37,805 bases of DNA from Microbacterium sp. UFMG61 (GCF_015354505.1 NZ_JACAFP010000017.1:1-37805), one strand, 5' to 3'. Shown: positions 16,473-25,212, counted from the stretch's first letter. Notes: generated by a model not told the origin, from the letters alone. Program-made: numbers and translations.

Positions 16473-16562
16473 CCGGTCGGCGACGCCGATGTCGTGTCAT
16501 GTCAAGGGCTGGCGCGATCCCTCGCGCATCGGCGAGGCTCGAATCCACGGAGCGGAGGAACC

Positions 16563-16778
16563 ATGACGAAGGACCTGTCGACGGGCGACCGGGTGAGCTG
16601 GAACACGTCCCAGGGGCGCACCCAGGGCACCGTGGAGGAGAAGAGGACGAAGGATTTCCGGTTCGCCGGACAGAGCTTCACAGCCTCCGACGACGAACCG
16701 GCCTACATCGTGACGTCGGAGAAGAGCGGTGAGAAGGCCGCGCACAAGGGATCGGCGCTGCGCCGGTTGGCGGATTGA
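16563..16778 (+). CDS. DUF2945 / HVA1 TUDOR-like small protein
   Basis: A 71-residue basic, soluble protein. The start MTKDLSTGDRVSWNTSQGRT and end with KGSALRRLAD match the DUF2945 (hypervirulence-associated TUDOR) family, which has a small SH3/Tudor-like barrel and no established biochemical role. Length is normal. A GGAGG site precedes the ATG. It lies alone between divergent purC and the GNAT gene. Confidence 0.88.
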   Translation: MTKDLSTGDRVSWNTSQGRTQGTVEEKRTKDFRFAGQSFTASDDEPAYIVTSEKSGEKAAHKGSALRRLAD

Positions 16779-16819
16779 GTCGCCGCCTGCCGGTCGCGCC
16801 GAGTGTCGGCGGGGGTGTC

Positions 16820-16825
16820 TAGCCT
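16820..16825 (+). promoter_or_regulatory. -10 element for the GNAT gene (leaderless)
   Basis: TAGCCT, seven bases, then GTG at 16833; no Shine-Dalgarno. Confidence 0.5.
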
Positions 16826-16832
16826 GGACGCT

Positions 16833-17370
16833 GTGACCGGCGACACCTTCACCGAACGCCTGCGACTGTCGCATGCCGTCGCTTCCGACCTCGACGAGGT
16901 CTTCGCGATCCAGAGCGATCCGCGGGTATGGACGCACTATCCGAGTCTGCGGCACACCGATCGCGCGCAGACCGTCGAGATGATCGAGCGCTGGGAGCGC
17001 AGCTGGGGGGACGCGGGTCTCGGATCGTGGGTGGCCCGCCTGCGCGACACCGGCGAGGTCGTCGGCAACGGAGGATGCACGCTGCTCGGCGGGGAGGTAT
17101 GGAACATCGGCTATCGGATCGCCGGCGACCACTACGGTCAGGGTCTGGCGACCGAGCTGGCGCGGGCGGGGGTCGCGGCGGCGAGGCGGATCGCCCCCGA
17201 TCGCCTATCTCGTCGAGCACAACCGCGGCTCTGCCCGGGTGGCCGAGAAGCTCGGTCTCGAACTCGTGCACCGGGCGCCGGACGCGGGCAATCCCGACCC
17301 CGCGGTGATGCGGCTCGTGTACGCGGATCGACCGCTGACGCCGACGCAGCTCGCCGCGGCCCTGAAGTAG
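16833..17370 (+). pseudogene. GNAT (RimJ/RimL-like) N-acetyltransferase, frameshifted
   Basis: From GTG 16833 the frame reads as a GNAT protein (ERLRLSHAVASDLDEVF, then GEVVGNGGC and GYRIAGDHYGQGLATEL, the acetyl-CoA loop). At the C5 run 17194-17198 the frame is lost, and the rest continues in another frame: PIAYLVEHNRGSARVAEKLGLEL and on to TAG at 17368-17370. Together they make one family-length protein of about 178 residues. One extra base (or two missing) explains it. The homopolymer suggests a sequencing error, but a true mutation is possible. Substrate unknown. Confidence 0.8.
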
Positions 17371-17390
17371 CGACCGACCCGGCATCCGTC

Positions 17391-17419
17391 TTGTCGGCCG
17401 ACCGAAAGAAGCGTATAGT
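17391..17419 (+). promoter_or_regulatory. Promoter of the PadR-MFS operon
   Basis: -35 TTGTCG (17391-17396), a 17-base spacer, -10 TATAGT (17414-17419). The operator overlaps the -10. Confidence 0.75.
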
Positions 17420-17432
17420 CCACGTGGACTAT
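17415..17432. promoter_or_regulatory. PadR operator, ATAGTCCACGTGGACTAT
   Basis: A perfect 18-base palindrome covering most of the -10 box and the likely start point. Binding there would block transcription of the regulator and the efflux pump. Confidence 0.85.
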
Positions 17433-17446
17433 TTGAGGTGGAGCAC

Positions 17447-18073
17447 ATGTCGGAGGATCCGGTGGAGCGGCTGACCCCGATGGGGGTGATGGCGCTCGCG
17501 CTGCTGCGCGAGGGTGACATGCACCCCTACGAGATGGTGCGTCTGATGCGCGCTCGCCGCGACGAGCGACTGCTCACCATCACCAACGGCACGCTCTATC
17601 ACACGGTCGGTCGGCTGCAGCGAGCCGGACTCATCGACGAGGTGGGCATCGACCGAGAGGGCAACCGTCCCGAGCGCACCACGTACACGCTCACGGATGC
17701 CGGAACCGAGGTGCTGATCGACTGGCTGCGGCGTGAGCTGTCGAGCGTCGACCATCCGGCCGAGTTCCGCATCGCGCTCGCCGAGGCCCACAACCTCGAA
17801 CGCCCCGATGCGATCGAGTGCCTGCGCGCACGACGGGTCGACCTCGTCGCCGCGCACGTCGAGCACCGAGACGGACTCGTCGAGGCCCGGCGCAGGGGTG
17901 CTCCCGAGCAGGTGCTCGTCGAGTTCGAGCGCCAGGAGGTGCTGCTCGAGGCCGAGCTGCGCTGGCTCGACTCCCTGCTCGATCGCCTCGACGCCGAGGC
18001 CTTCCCCTGGGGTCCCACGAGTTTCGACGACACGGAGCGCTACCGCGCACAGCGAAAGGCTGCACAGCAATGA
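17447..18073 (+). CDS. PadR family transcriptional regulator
   Basis: About 208 residues: an N-terminal winged helix (LTPMGVMALALLREGDMHPYE, then TNGTLYHTVGRLQRAGLI and a wing with RTTYTLTDAG) followed by a helical PadR C-terminal dimerisation domain. I chose the ATG at 17447 because GAGGTGGAG is correctly spaced; a GTG at 17438 would lie inside that site. It overlaps the MFS gene by ATGA. It probably represses the operon through the palindrome at 17415 and is released by a compound the pump exports. Confidence 0.92.
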   Translation: MSEDPVERLTPMGVMALALLREGDMHPYEMVRLMRARRDERLLTITNGTLYHTVGRLQRAGLIDEVGIDREGNRPERTTYTLTDAGTEVLIDWLRRELSSVDHPAEFRIALAEAHNLERPDAIECLRARRVDLVAAHVEHRDGLVEARRRGAPEQVLVEFERQEVLLEAELRWLDSLLDRLDAEAFPWGPTSFDDTERYRAQRKAAQQ

Positions 18074-19617
18074 CCGAATCCCGCCAGAAGTCGGGTCCCG
18101 ACACCGGCACCTTCGCCGCCGGGCAGCGCCCGTCCAGCCCCTGGCCCGCCCTATGGGCGCTCGTCATCGGCTTCTTCATGATCCTGGTCGACACCACGAT
18201 CGTCTCGGTCGCGAACCCGGCGATCAAGGCGGCCCTCGACCCGACGACCAACAACCTCGACAACGTGGTGTGGGTCACCAGCGCCTATCTGCTCGCCTAC
18301 GCGGTGCCGATCCTGATCACCGGGCGTCTCGGCGACCGATTCGGGCCGAAGAACATCTATCTGATCGGTCTCGCCGTCTTCACCCTCGCATCCCTCTGGT
18401 GCGGTCTCTCCGACTCCCTGGAGATGCTCATCGCCGCCCGCGCCGTGCAGGGGCTCGGTGCCGCGTTCATGACGCCTCAGACCATGGCCGTGATCACGCG
18501 CACCTTCCCGCCCGAGCGTCGTGGGGCGGCGATGGGTCTGTGGGGTGCGACCGCCGGTGTCGCGACGCTCGTCGGCCCGCTCGTGGGCGGACTGCTCGTC
18601 GACGGCTTCGGGTGGGAGTGGATCTTCTTCGTCAACATCCCGGTCGGAATCGTGGCGTTCGTGCTGGCCTGGCGCCTGGTTCCGCAGCTCGCCACCAGCC
18701 CGCACCGCTTCGACATCGTCGGCGTGGTCCTCAGCGCGATCGCGCTGTTCCTGCTCGTCTTCGGGCTTCAGGAGGGCGAGAAGTTCGACTGGGGCGTCAT
18801 CTGGGGACCGATCTCGGTGTGGAGCCTCATCATCGCCGGACTCGTCGTGCTCGCGCTGTTCATCGTGCAGCAGGCGCGCACGCGCAGCGAGCCGCTGGTG
18901 CCCCTCGACCTCTTCCGCGACCGCAACTTCTCGGGCGCGAACATCGCGATCGCGGCGGTCGGGTTCACGGTGACGAGCATGTCGTTGCCGATGATGTTCT
19001 TCCTGCAGACGGCGCGCGCCCTCACCCCGACCGAGGCCGCGCTGCTCCTCATCCCGATGGCCGTGCTCTCGGGGGTGCTCGCCCCGTTCGCCGGCAAGCT
19101 GCTCGATCGCGTCGACCCGCGCATCATCCTGATCCCCGGTCTGCTGTGCGTCATCGTCGCCCTGATCTGGTACTCGGCGCTCATCAATATGGACACTCCG
19201 ATCTGGATGTTCCTCATGCCGTCCGCGTTGATGGGAATCGGCAACGCGGGTATGTGGGGTCCGCTCGCGACCACTGCGACGCGCAAGCTGCCGCCGCGTC
19301 AGGCCGGAGCCGGTGCGGGCATCTACAACACGACCCGCACCATCGGATCGGTCATCGGCTCGGCATCCATCGCCGCGTTCATGCAGTCGCGCCTCGAAGC
19401 GAACCTACCGGGTCTCGCCGACGCTCCCTCGGGCATCAGTGGCGGATCGCTTCCGCCTCAGGTCGCCGAGGGCTTCGCGGCGGGCATGTCGCAGGCCATC
19501 CTGCTCCCGGCGTGCGTGATGGTCGTCGCCCTCATCGCCTCGCTCTTCCTCGGACGCTACGACAAGGCGGATGCCGCGGCATCCGCTCCCGCGGAGGCGC
19601 CCGCTCCCGCGGCGTGA
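18070..19617 (+). CDS. MFS multidrug efflux transporter, DHA2 (EmrB/QacA) family
   Basis: A 515-residue membrane protein with about 14 helices, typical for DHA2 drug:H+ antiporters. Visible motifs are the helix 1 motif with DTTIVSVANPAI (motif D1), the helix 2-3 loop GRLGDRFGPKNIY (motif A) and the helix 5 motif C region GATAGVATLVGPLVGG. It ends in a low-complexity Ala/Pro tail. It is translationally coupled to the PadR gene. The substrate is unknown; export of a toxic compound or own metabolite is expected. Confidence 0.93.
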   Translation: MTESRQKSGPDTGTFAAGQRPSSPWPALWALVIGFFMILVDTTIVSVANPAIKAALDPTTNNLDNVVWVTSAYLLAYAVPILITGRLGDRFGPKNIYLIGLAVFTLASLWCGLSDSLEMLIAARAVQGLGAAFMTPQTMAVITRTFPPERRGAAMGLWGATAGVATLVGPLVGGLLVDGFGWEWIFFVNIPVGIVAFVLAWRLVPQLATSPHRFDIVGVVLSAIALFLLVFGLQEGEKFDWGVIWGPISVWSLIIAGLVVLALFIVQQARTRSEPLVPLDLFRDRNFSGANIAIAAVGFTVTSMSLPMMFFLQTARALTPTEAALLLIPMAVLSGVLAPFAGKLLDRVDPRIILIPGLLCVIVALIWYSALINMDTPIWMFLMPSALMGIGNAGMWGPLATTATRKLPPRQAGAGAGIYNTTRTIGSVIGSASIAAFMQSRLEANLPGLADAPSGISGGSLPPQVAEGFAAGMSQAILLPACVMVVALIASLFLGRYDKADAAASAPAEAPAPAA

Positions 19618-19695
19618 TGCACCCCTGACGACGAGCCGGGTCTTCTGCACAGGAGTGCGGACGGCTCGGCTGTCCCCGGTCTCCGGGGTTCCGGA

Positions 19696-19839
19696 ATGAC
19701 TGCCAAATTCTGGCTCGCGCCCGTAAAATCGGCATCAAGATCGAGGTTCAGTGACGATGAACTGCGCTCGCTGGAGCGTCTCGTCGAGCGTCATGGAGAT
19801 CGTTTCGAGGAGGCATGGCATGAGCACTTCAGTGGATGA
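19696..19839 (+). pseudogene. N-terminally truncated DUF4160 protein
   Basis: A 47-codon frame beginning MTAKFWLAPVKSASRSRFS and ending EEAWHEHFSG matches the second half of DUF4160 proteins, which are usually 80-90 residues and begin with a conserved segment containing HVHV. That first half is absent: the in-frame sequence upstream does not resemble it. It overlaps the DUF2442 gene by 20 bases. Either a remnant or a short variant starting at this ATG. Confidence 0.65.
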
Positions 19840-20056
19840 CGCCGTCGCTGTCGATGTGACGATCGACGACCACGAGATGCACGTGCGCATCCGCGATGGG
19901 CGGACGATCAGTGCTCCCCTCGAGGGGTTCCCTCGTCTTGCGCGGGCAAGTGTCGAAGATCTGGCGGAATGGCGACTGATCGGGGCCGGGGAGGGCATCC
20001 GCTGGAACCGGCTCGACGAGGACATCTCGATCGCCGGGCTCCTGCGCCGAGGCTGA
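19820..20056 (+). CDS. DUF2442 domain protein
   Basis: 78 residues. The family signature is clear: IRDGRTISAPLEGFPRLARAS, then WRLIGAGEGIRW and LDEDISIAGLL. DUF2442 proteins are small, of unknown function, and typically sit beside DUF4160 proteins, as here. The ATG follows GAGGAGG, which lies inside the DUF4160 frame, so translation is probably coupled. A longer in-frame start at 19751 is unlikely because it reads an alternate frame of DUF4160. Confidence 0.9.
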   Translation: MSTSVDDAVAVDVTIDDHEMHVRIRDGRTISAPLEGFPRLARASVEDLAEWRLIGAGEGIRWNRLDEDISIAGLLRRG

Positions 20057-20097
20057 TCGGTTTGCGCCCGCGGCGATCCCTGTGATCTCATCGGGCG

Positions 20098-20628
20098 ATG
20101 ACGATCGAGCTCACGAGGCCCACCGCCGATCTGTTCGACTCCTGGGCGGCAGCCGTCGCCGAGTTCGGTGACGGGCATGTCGACGGTTCGGGTCTGCAGG
20201 CGCCGGTCACCCCCGACCGTGCGACGCTCGACGCGCTGATCGAGAAGTCCGCGCTCCTCTCCGACACCACGGCGGAGCTCCCGGCGGATGCTGTGCACAA
20301 CGACCTGTACTGGGTGACCGACGACGGCGAGGTCGTCGGGTTCCTGTCGTTCCGGCACGACCTCAACGACTACCTGCGCGAGGTCGGCGGCCACATCGGC
20401 TACGCCGTGCGGGCATCGCGGCGTCGTCAGGGGTATGCGTCCGCAGCGCTGCGCCTCGGACTCGAGCGTGCCCGCGAGATCGGGCTCGACCGAGTGATGG
20501 TCACGTGCGACGACGACAACGTCGGCTCGTTCCGCACGATCGAGGGTGCCGGTGGCGTGCTGCAGGACATCCGCACGCTGCCCGAGCACGGCGAGCAGCC
20601 CGTGCGACGGTACTGGATCGCCCTCTAG
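20098..20628 (+). CDS. GNAT family N-acetyltransferase
   Basis: 176 residues with the GNAT acetyl-CoA site RRRQGYAS (motif A, about residues 103-110), preceded by the strand HIGYAVRAS and followed by a helix and MVTCDDDNVGS (motif B). The N-terminal 65 residues are acidic and helical. The family acetylates amines on small molecules or proteins; no substrate is evident. It stands alone, with no clear ribosome binding site before the ATG. Confidence 0.9.
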   Translation: MTIELTRPTADLFDSWAAAVAEFGDGHVDGSGLQAPVTPDRATLDALIEKSALLSDTTAELPADAVHNDLYWVTDDGEVVGFLSFRHDLNDYLREVGGHIGYAVRASRRRQGYASAALRLGLERAREIGLDRVMVTCDDDNVGSFRTIEGAGGVLQDIRTLPEHGEQPVRRYWIAL

Positions 20629-20686
20629 CAGCGAGCGAGTGGACTCCCGGAACCCGCTCGGAACACGGCGACACGCCGTCGCCGGT

Positions 20687-20710
20687 TAGGGTGGATGGTC
20701 GACGACCATC
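20687..20710 (+). promoter_or_regulatory. Candidate promoter and palindrome before the glutamine transporter
   Basis: A possible -10 TAGGGT (20687-20692) is followed by the perfect palindrome GATGGTCGACGACCATC (20694-20710), which would cover the transcription start. This suggests repression by an unidentified regulator. Confidence 0.5.
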
Positions 20711-20756
20711 CCGGTGGCAGCATCCTGTCGCCCATCCGATCCGAGGAGCATCCGTC

Positions 20757-22235
20757 GTGATCCCACATCCCTCTCCTGCGTCTGCGCGTCTGCGCACGTT
20801 CGGACGCACCGTCGGGGCGATGGCGCTCACGGCGTTCATCGCGGCCGGTGCGCTGCTCGGCGGAGCATCCGTCGCCACGGCGGCCGATGACACCGAGAAG
20901 TACGTCATCGGCACCGATACGACCTTCGCGCCGTTCGAGTTCACGTCTCCCGAGGGAGACCTGGTCGGCATCGACATGGACCTGCTCCGGGCGATCGCCG
21001 AAGACCAGGGCTTCGAGGTCGAGATCCGCCAGCTCGGGTTCGATGCGGCGCTGCAGGCTCTGCAGTCGAACCAGGTGGATGCCGTCATGGCCGGCATGTC
21101 GATCACCGACGAACGTCAGCAGATCTTCGACTTCAGCGATCCGTACTTCACGAGCGGCATCCAGCTGGGTGTGCTCGAGTCGAGCGACATCCAGTCGCTC
21201 GACGACCTCGACGGCAAGACCGTGGCAGTCAAGACCGGCACGCAGGGTCAGACCTTCGCCGAGGAGAATCAGGACGAGTACGGCTTCCGCGTCACGCCCT
21301 ACTCCGACACGACGGACATGGTCGATGCCGTCAAGGCCGGGCAGGCCGTCGGCTACTTCGAGGACTTCCCGGTTCTCGCCTACGGCATCCAGCAGGGATC
21401 CGGCTTCCGCCTCGTCGGCGAGCCCGAGCTCGGTGGCGAGTACGGCTTCGCGGTCAACAAGGGGCAGAACCCCGACCTGATCGAGAAGTTCAACGCGGGT
21501 CTTGCGAACCTGCAGGAATCCGGCGAGTACGACGAGATCGTCGACACCTACCTCGCCGGCGGTGAAGAGACCACGCAGGCGACCGACATCTTCTCGGTCG
21601 CGGTGAAGTACTGGCCCGCTCTCATGGAGGGGCTGTGGCTGACGATCCTCGCGACCATCGTCGCTCTCGTCGCCGCGTTCATCCTCGGCATCGTGTTCGG
21701 GTTCGGGCGCATCTCGAAGTTCCTGCCGTTCCGGTGGCTCGCGACCGCGTACGTGTTCGTCTTCCGGGGCACGCCGATCCTCGTGCAGGCGTTCTTCGTG
21801 TTCTTCGCGATCCCGCAGCTGATTCCGGAGATCACGTTCAACCCCTTCGTCGCGGGAGCCATCACGCTCTCGCTGAACACGGGCGCGTACATGACCGAGA
21901 TCATCCGCGGCGGCATCCAGGCCGTCGACCCGGGCCAGAACGAGGCCTCGCGATCGCTCGGCCTCGGCCACTGGAAGACCATGCAGAAGGTCGTGCTGCC
22001 GCAGGCGTTCCGCATCATGATCCCGTCGTTCGTGAACCAGGGCATCATCACCCTCAAGGACACGTCGCTGATCAGCGTGATCGGCCTCGCGGAGTTGACC
22101 TTCGTGTCGCGCCAGATCATCGCCTCGACGTACCTGTCGGCCCAGGTGCTGACGATCGTCGCCATCATCTACTTCGTCGTGATCACGCTTCTCACGCTGC
22201 TCGCGAACCGCCTGGAGAGGAAGTTCACCGCATGA
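20757..22235 (+). CDS. Polar amino acid (glutamine-type) ABC transporter, fused binding protein and permease
   Basis: A 492-residue fusion. Residues 1-42 are a signal peptide ending in ATAADD. Residues about 45-275 are a family 3 binding protein ([34 protein letters not shown]). Residues about 280-492 are a GlnP/HisM permease with the segment [18 protein letters not shown] and the EAA loop [20 protein letters not shown]. The GTG start follows GAGGAG. With the ATPase encoded next it forms a complete importer for glutamine or another polar amino acid. The binding domain would face outside, tethered to the channel, as in Lactococcus GlnP. Confidence 0.93.
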   Translation: MIPHPSPASARLRTFGRTVGAMALTAFIAAGALLGGASVATAADDTEKYVIGTDTTFAPFEFTSPEGDLVGIDMDLLRAIAEDQGFEVEIRQLGFDAALQALQSNQVDAVMAGMSITDERQQIFDFSDPYFTSGIQLGVLESSDIQSLDDLDGKTVAVKTGTQGQTFAEENQDEYGFRVTPYSDTTDMVDAVKAGQAVGYFEDFPVLAYGIQQGSGFRLVGEPELGGEYGFAVNKGQNPDLIEKFNAGLANLQESGEYDEIVDTYLAGGEETTQATDIFSVAVKYWPALMEGLWLTILATIVALVAAFILGIVFGFGRISKFLPFRWLATAYVFVFRGTPILVQAFFVFFAIPQLIPEITFNPFVAGAITLSLNTGAYMTEIIRGGIQAVDPGQNEASRSLGLGHWKTMQKVVLPQAFRIMIPSFVNQGIITLKDTSLISVIGLAELTFVSRQIIASTYLSAQVLTIVAIIYFVVITLLTLLANRLERKFTA

Positions 22236-22960
22236 GCAAGATCGAGGTCAAGGACCTGCACAAGTCCTTCGGCGACAACCACGTTCTCAAGGGCATCGAC
22301 CTCACGGTCGACGACGGCGAGGTCGTCGCGGTCATCGGTCCGTCGGGCTCGGGCAAGTCCACCCTGCTGCGCTGCCTCAACAAGCTCGAGCAGCCGACCT
22401 CGGGTCACGTCATCATCGACGGCGTCGACCTGACCGACAAGAGCGTCAAGCTCGACGAGGTGCGCCAGCGCATCGGCATGGTGTTCCAGCACTTCAACCT
22501 GTTCCCGCACATGACGGTGCTCGAGAACATCACGCTCGCACCCATCGAGCTCGGCAAGCTGTCGAAGGCCGACGCTCGCGAGCGGGCGCTCGCCCTGCTC
22601 GACCGGGTGGGCCTGGCCGAGAAGGCCGACGCGAAGCCGGCATCCCTCTCGGGCGGTCAGAAGCAGCGCGTCGCGATCGCGCGGGCGCTCGCGATGGACC
22701 CCGAGATCATGCTCTTCGATGAGGCCACCAGCGCCCTCGACCCCGAGATGGTCGGCGAGGTGCTGCAGGTCATCCGCGACCTCGCGTCGGGCGGCATGAC
22801 GATGGTGCTCGTGACGCATGAGATGGGCTTCGCCCGCGAGGTCTCGGGCCGCACGGTGTTCATGGACGGCGGAGTCGTCGTCGAGGAGGCACCGCCCGCC
22901 GAGCTGTTCGGATCCCCGAAGAACGAGCGTCTGAAGGACTTCCTCTCGAAGGTGCTCTGA
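22232..22960 (+). CDS. glnQ: Polar amino acid ABC transporter ATP-binding protein (GlnQ type)
   Basis: 242 residues. Walker [10 protein letters not shown] (36-44), Q-loop [10 protein letters not shown], signature LSGGQ, Walker [13 protein letters not shown] and the switch His in LVTHEMGFA are all present. It powers the fused binding protein/permease encoded upstream, whose stop it overlaps by ATGA. Length and motifs are those of GlnQ/HisP-type ATPases. Confidence 0.95.
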   Translation: MSKIEVKDLHKSFGDNHVLKGIDLTVDDGEVVAVIGPSGSGKSTLLRCLNKLEQPTSGHVIIDGVDLTDKSVKLDEVRQRIGMVFQHFNLFPHMTVLENITLAPIELGKLSKADARERALALLDRVGLAEKADAKPASLSGGQKQRVAIARALAMDPEIMLFDEATSALDPEMVGEVLQVIRDLASGGMTMVLVTHEMGFAREVSGRTVFMDGGVVVEEAPPAELFGSPKNERLKDFLSKVL

Positions 22961-22970
22961 GACTGTCCAT

Positions 22971-23008
22971 ACGGAAGGCCCCACCCGATTCCGGGTGGGG
23001 CCTTCCGT
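22971..23008. terminator. Strong bidirectional terminator after glnQ
   Basis: ACGGAAGGCCCCACCC and GGGTGGGGCCTTCCGT form a perfect 16-base stem with a six-base loop, followed by GTTGT. It lies between convergent glnQ and purD. Confidence 0.93.
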
Positions 23009-23022
23009 GTTGTCGCTCGGCG

Positions 23023-24300
23023 TTACTCGGCGACGCGGGCGGCGATGTCGGTGCGGAAGTGCGATCCGTCGAGCGAGATGCGACCGATCGCCTCGTAGGC
23101 GCGGTCGCGCGCGGTGCGGAAGTCGGATGCCACGGCGACGACGTTCAGCACACGGCCGCCCGTCGCGATGAGCGAGCCGCCGGGCGCGTCAGGGCTCGCG
23201 GTCGCCGCGTGCACGAGGCGCACGCCCTCGACGGCTGCGGCATCGGGCAAGCCCTCGATCGGGCGTCCGGTCTGCGGCGCCTCGGGGTAGCCCTCGCTCG
23301 CGAGCACGACGGTGATGGCGACGTCGTCGCTGAAGACCGGCTCCGGCTGGTCTTCGAGAATGCCGGATGCCGCGGCGAGCAGGAGCTCCGAGAGCGGCGT
23401 CACGAGACGCGGCAGCACGATCTGGGTCTCGGGGTCGCCGAACCGGGCGTTGAACTCGATCACGCGCACACCCGCAGGCGTGAGGATGAGCCCCGCGTAG
23501 AGCAGTCCGATGAACGGGGTGCCCTCGCTGTCGAGCTGGCGGATGACGGGCAGCGCCACGTCGCGCGTGACCTCCTCGACGAAGGCCTGCTCGCTGCCGA
23601 ACTGCTCGGCGAGCCAGGGGAGCGGCGAATAGGCGCCCATGCCGCCGGTGTTGGGACCTTCATCGCCGTCGAGCGCGCGCTTGAAGTCCTGCGCGGGGCT
23701 GAGCGCACGCACCGTGTCGCCGTCGCTGAGGAAGAACAGTGAGACCTCGGGGCCGGAGAGGAACTCCTCGATCAGCACCGGGCCGGAGGGCAGGTAGTGC
23801 TCGGCGTGCGCGAGTGCGTCTGCGCGGTCGGTCGTCACGATGACGCCCTTGCCCGCCGCGAGCCCGTCGGCCTTGACCACGTAGGGTGCGCCCAGATCGT
23901 CGAACGCGGCCTCGACCTCGGCGGCGGTGGTGGCGCGCACCGCGCGACCGGTGGGCACGCCCGCGGCATCCATGATCCGCTTCGCGAACGACTTCGATCC
24001 TTCGAGCTGAGCCGCGGCCTTGCCGGGGCCGAACACCGGGATGCCGTGCGCGCGCAGCACATCGGCGACACCGGCGACGAGCGGAGCCTCGGGGCCGACG
24101 ACCACGAGGTCGATCGCGTGCTCGTTCGCGAACGAGGTCACCGCGGCGCCGTCGAGCATGTCGACCGAGACGGGGGTCGCATCCTGCGCGATGCCGGCAT
24201 TGCCGGGGGCGACGAAGATCTCGTGCTCCGCCTTCTCTGCTCGCAGAGCGAGGATGATCGCGTGCTCACGGGCACCGGAACCGAGGACGAGAATCTTCAC
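23023..24300 (-). CDS. purD: Phosphoribosylamine-glycine ligase
   Basis: 425 residues; the ATP-grasp enzyme that makes GAR from phosphoribosylamine, glycine and ATP, step two of purine synthesis. The N-terminal VLGSGAREHAI, the ATP-grasp loop VKADGLAAGKGV and the signature FNARFGDPETQ are visible, and the length is normal. A -10 TAGTCT lies six bases before the GTG start, suggesting a leaderless mRNA, though GGAGGG in between could also act as a very close ribosome binding site. Confidence 0.97.
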   Translation of the reverse strand: MKILVLGSGAREHAIILALRAEKAEHEIFVAPGNAGIAQDATPVSVDMLDGAAVTSFANEHAIDLVVVGPEAPLVAGVADVLRAHGIPVFGPGKAAAQLEGSKSFAKRIMDAAGVPTGRAVRATTAAEVEAAFDDLGAPYVVKADGLAAGKGVIVTTDRADALAHAEHYLPSGPVLIEEFLSGPEVSLFFLSDGDTVRALSPAQDFKRALDGDEGPNTGGMGAYSPLPWLAEQFGSEQAFVEEVTRDVALPVIRQLDSEGTPFIGLLYAGLILTPAGVRVIEFNARFGDPETQIVLPRLVTPLSELLLAAASGILEDQPEPVFSDDVAITVVLASEGYPEAPQTGRPIEGLPDAAAVEGVRLVHAATASPDAPGGSLIATGGRVLNVVAVASDFRTARDRAYEAIGRISLDGSHFRTDIAARVAE

Positions 24301-24306
24301 CCCTCC

Positions 24307-24312
24307 AGACTA
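24307..24312 (-). promoter_or_regulatory. -10 element for purD (leaderless)
   Basis: Minus-strand TAGTCT, six bases, GTG. Confidence 0.55.
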
Positions 24313-24344
24313 CCGACGCGCTGGATCGGGTTTCGCGGGGTGAG

Positions 24345-24432
24345 CGTGCACGACTCAGCATGGATCGGAGCCACACGGCGAATTCGCGCCCTCTGCGCCG
24401 CAGACGCAGGCGCTCATGCTGAATCGTGCACG
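24345..24432. repeat. Intergenic palindrome, CGTGCACGAYTCAGCATG arms
   Basis: Left arm 24345-24362 and right arm 24415-24432 are 18-base inverted repeats with one mismatch. The 52-base interior contains a further imperfect inverted repeat (GCGCCCTCTGCG / CGCAGACGCAGGCGC). It follows the Nudix gene and precedes the purD promoter. Confidence 0.8.
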
Positions 24433-24453
24433 TGCGGTCGGCGAGCCGTCGGT

Positions 24454-25134
24454 TCAGAGCGCGATCGGGCGTTCGATCGACCGGTCCCACGCCACCGTCC
24501 ACCCGGTCGCATCGAACAGGGCGTCGAGCACCATCGCGGTGAAGCCCCAGACGACGGTGCCGTCCACATCGAATGCGGGGCCCTTCCACGTGCGGCCCAT
24601 GCGCCTGATCGTCGAGGTGAATCGCGTCGAGGGGTCGAGCAGCTGCGCCACCGGCACACGGAAGACCTCGACCGTCTCGGCATGGTCGACCGCCGCGACC
24701 TGCGACGGCGAACGCCACCAGCCCAGCACCGGCGTCACGAGGTGGTTGCTCGCGGCGAGCGGGAGCTCGGCGAGCGTCGCGAGCACGTCGACCCCCGCGG
24801 GGTCGAGTCCGGTCTCCTCCTGCGCCTCGCGCAGCGCCGTGGCGACGGCATCCGCGTCCTGCGCCTCGCGGCGTCCCCCGGGGAACGACACCTGCCCGGG
24901 GTGCGACGACAGCGTGGCGGCGCGGCGCTGCAGCAGCACGTCGAGGTCGGCGGCCACGGTCATCTCATCGGCCTGTGCCGGGATGCTGTCGAGCCGACCG
25001 AACAGCACGAGCACGGACGCCGGCTGCGCGCTGCCGACGAGTGGCGGGAAAGGTCGTGCCCAGGCCTCGGTGCGCCGGGCCGCGGCGAGCAGTTCAGCGC
25101 GCGCTCCGTGCAGAGTCTCGGGATTCTGGCTCAT
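24454..25134 (-). CDS. Nudix hydrolase, CoA pyrophosphatase-like (NudL type)
   Basis: 226 residues. The Nudix box runs from GGRREAQDADAVATALREAQ into EETG, giving the metal-binding REXXEE core. The preceding SSHPGQVSFPGG is the UPF0035/NudL pattern of coenzyme A diphosphatases, so a CoA or acyl-CoA pyrophosphatase role is likely, with other nucleoside diphosphate substrates possible. The ATG at 25134 (MSQNPETLHG) lies seven bases after a -10 TAGGCT, so the mRNA is probably leaderless. It is divergent from the sterol-carrier-like gene. Confidence 0.9.
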   Translation of the reverse strand: MSQNPETLHGARAELLAAARRTEAWARPFPPLVGSAQPASVLVLFGRLDSIPAQADEMTVAADLDVLLQRRAATLSSHPGQVSFPGGRREAQDADAVATALREAQEETGLDPAGVDVLATLAELPLAASNHLVTPVLGWWRSPSQVAAVDHAETVEVFRVPVAQLLDPSTRFTSTIRRMGRTWKGPAFDVDGTVVWGFTAMVLDALFDATGWTVAWDRSIERPIAL

Positions 25135-25141
25135 CGGCTCG

Positions 25142-25147
25142 AGCCTA
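25142..25147 (-). promoter_or_regulatory. -10 element for the Nudix gene (leaderless)
   Basis: Minus-strand TAGGCT, seven bases, ATG. Confidence 0.6.
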
Positions 25148-25212
25148 TGCCCGCGGGGAGCTGGAACGGCCGAAAGCCGCCAGGGCCACCCGCCCTGCCC
25201 GCGCCACCGGCG

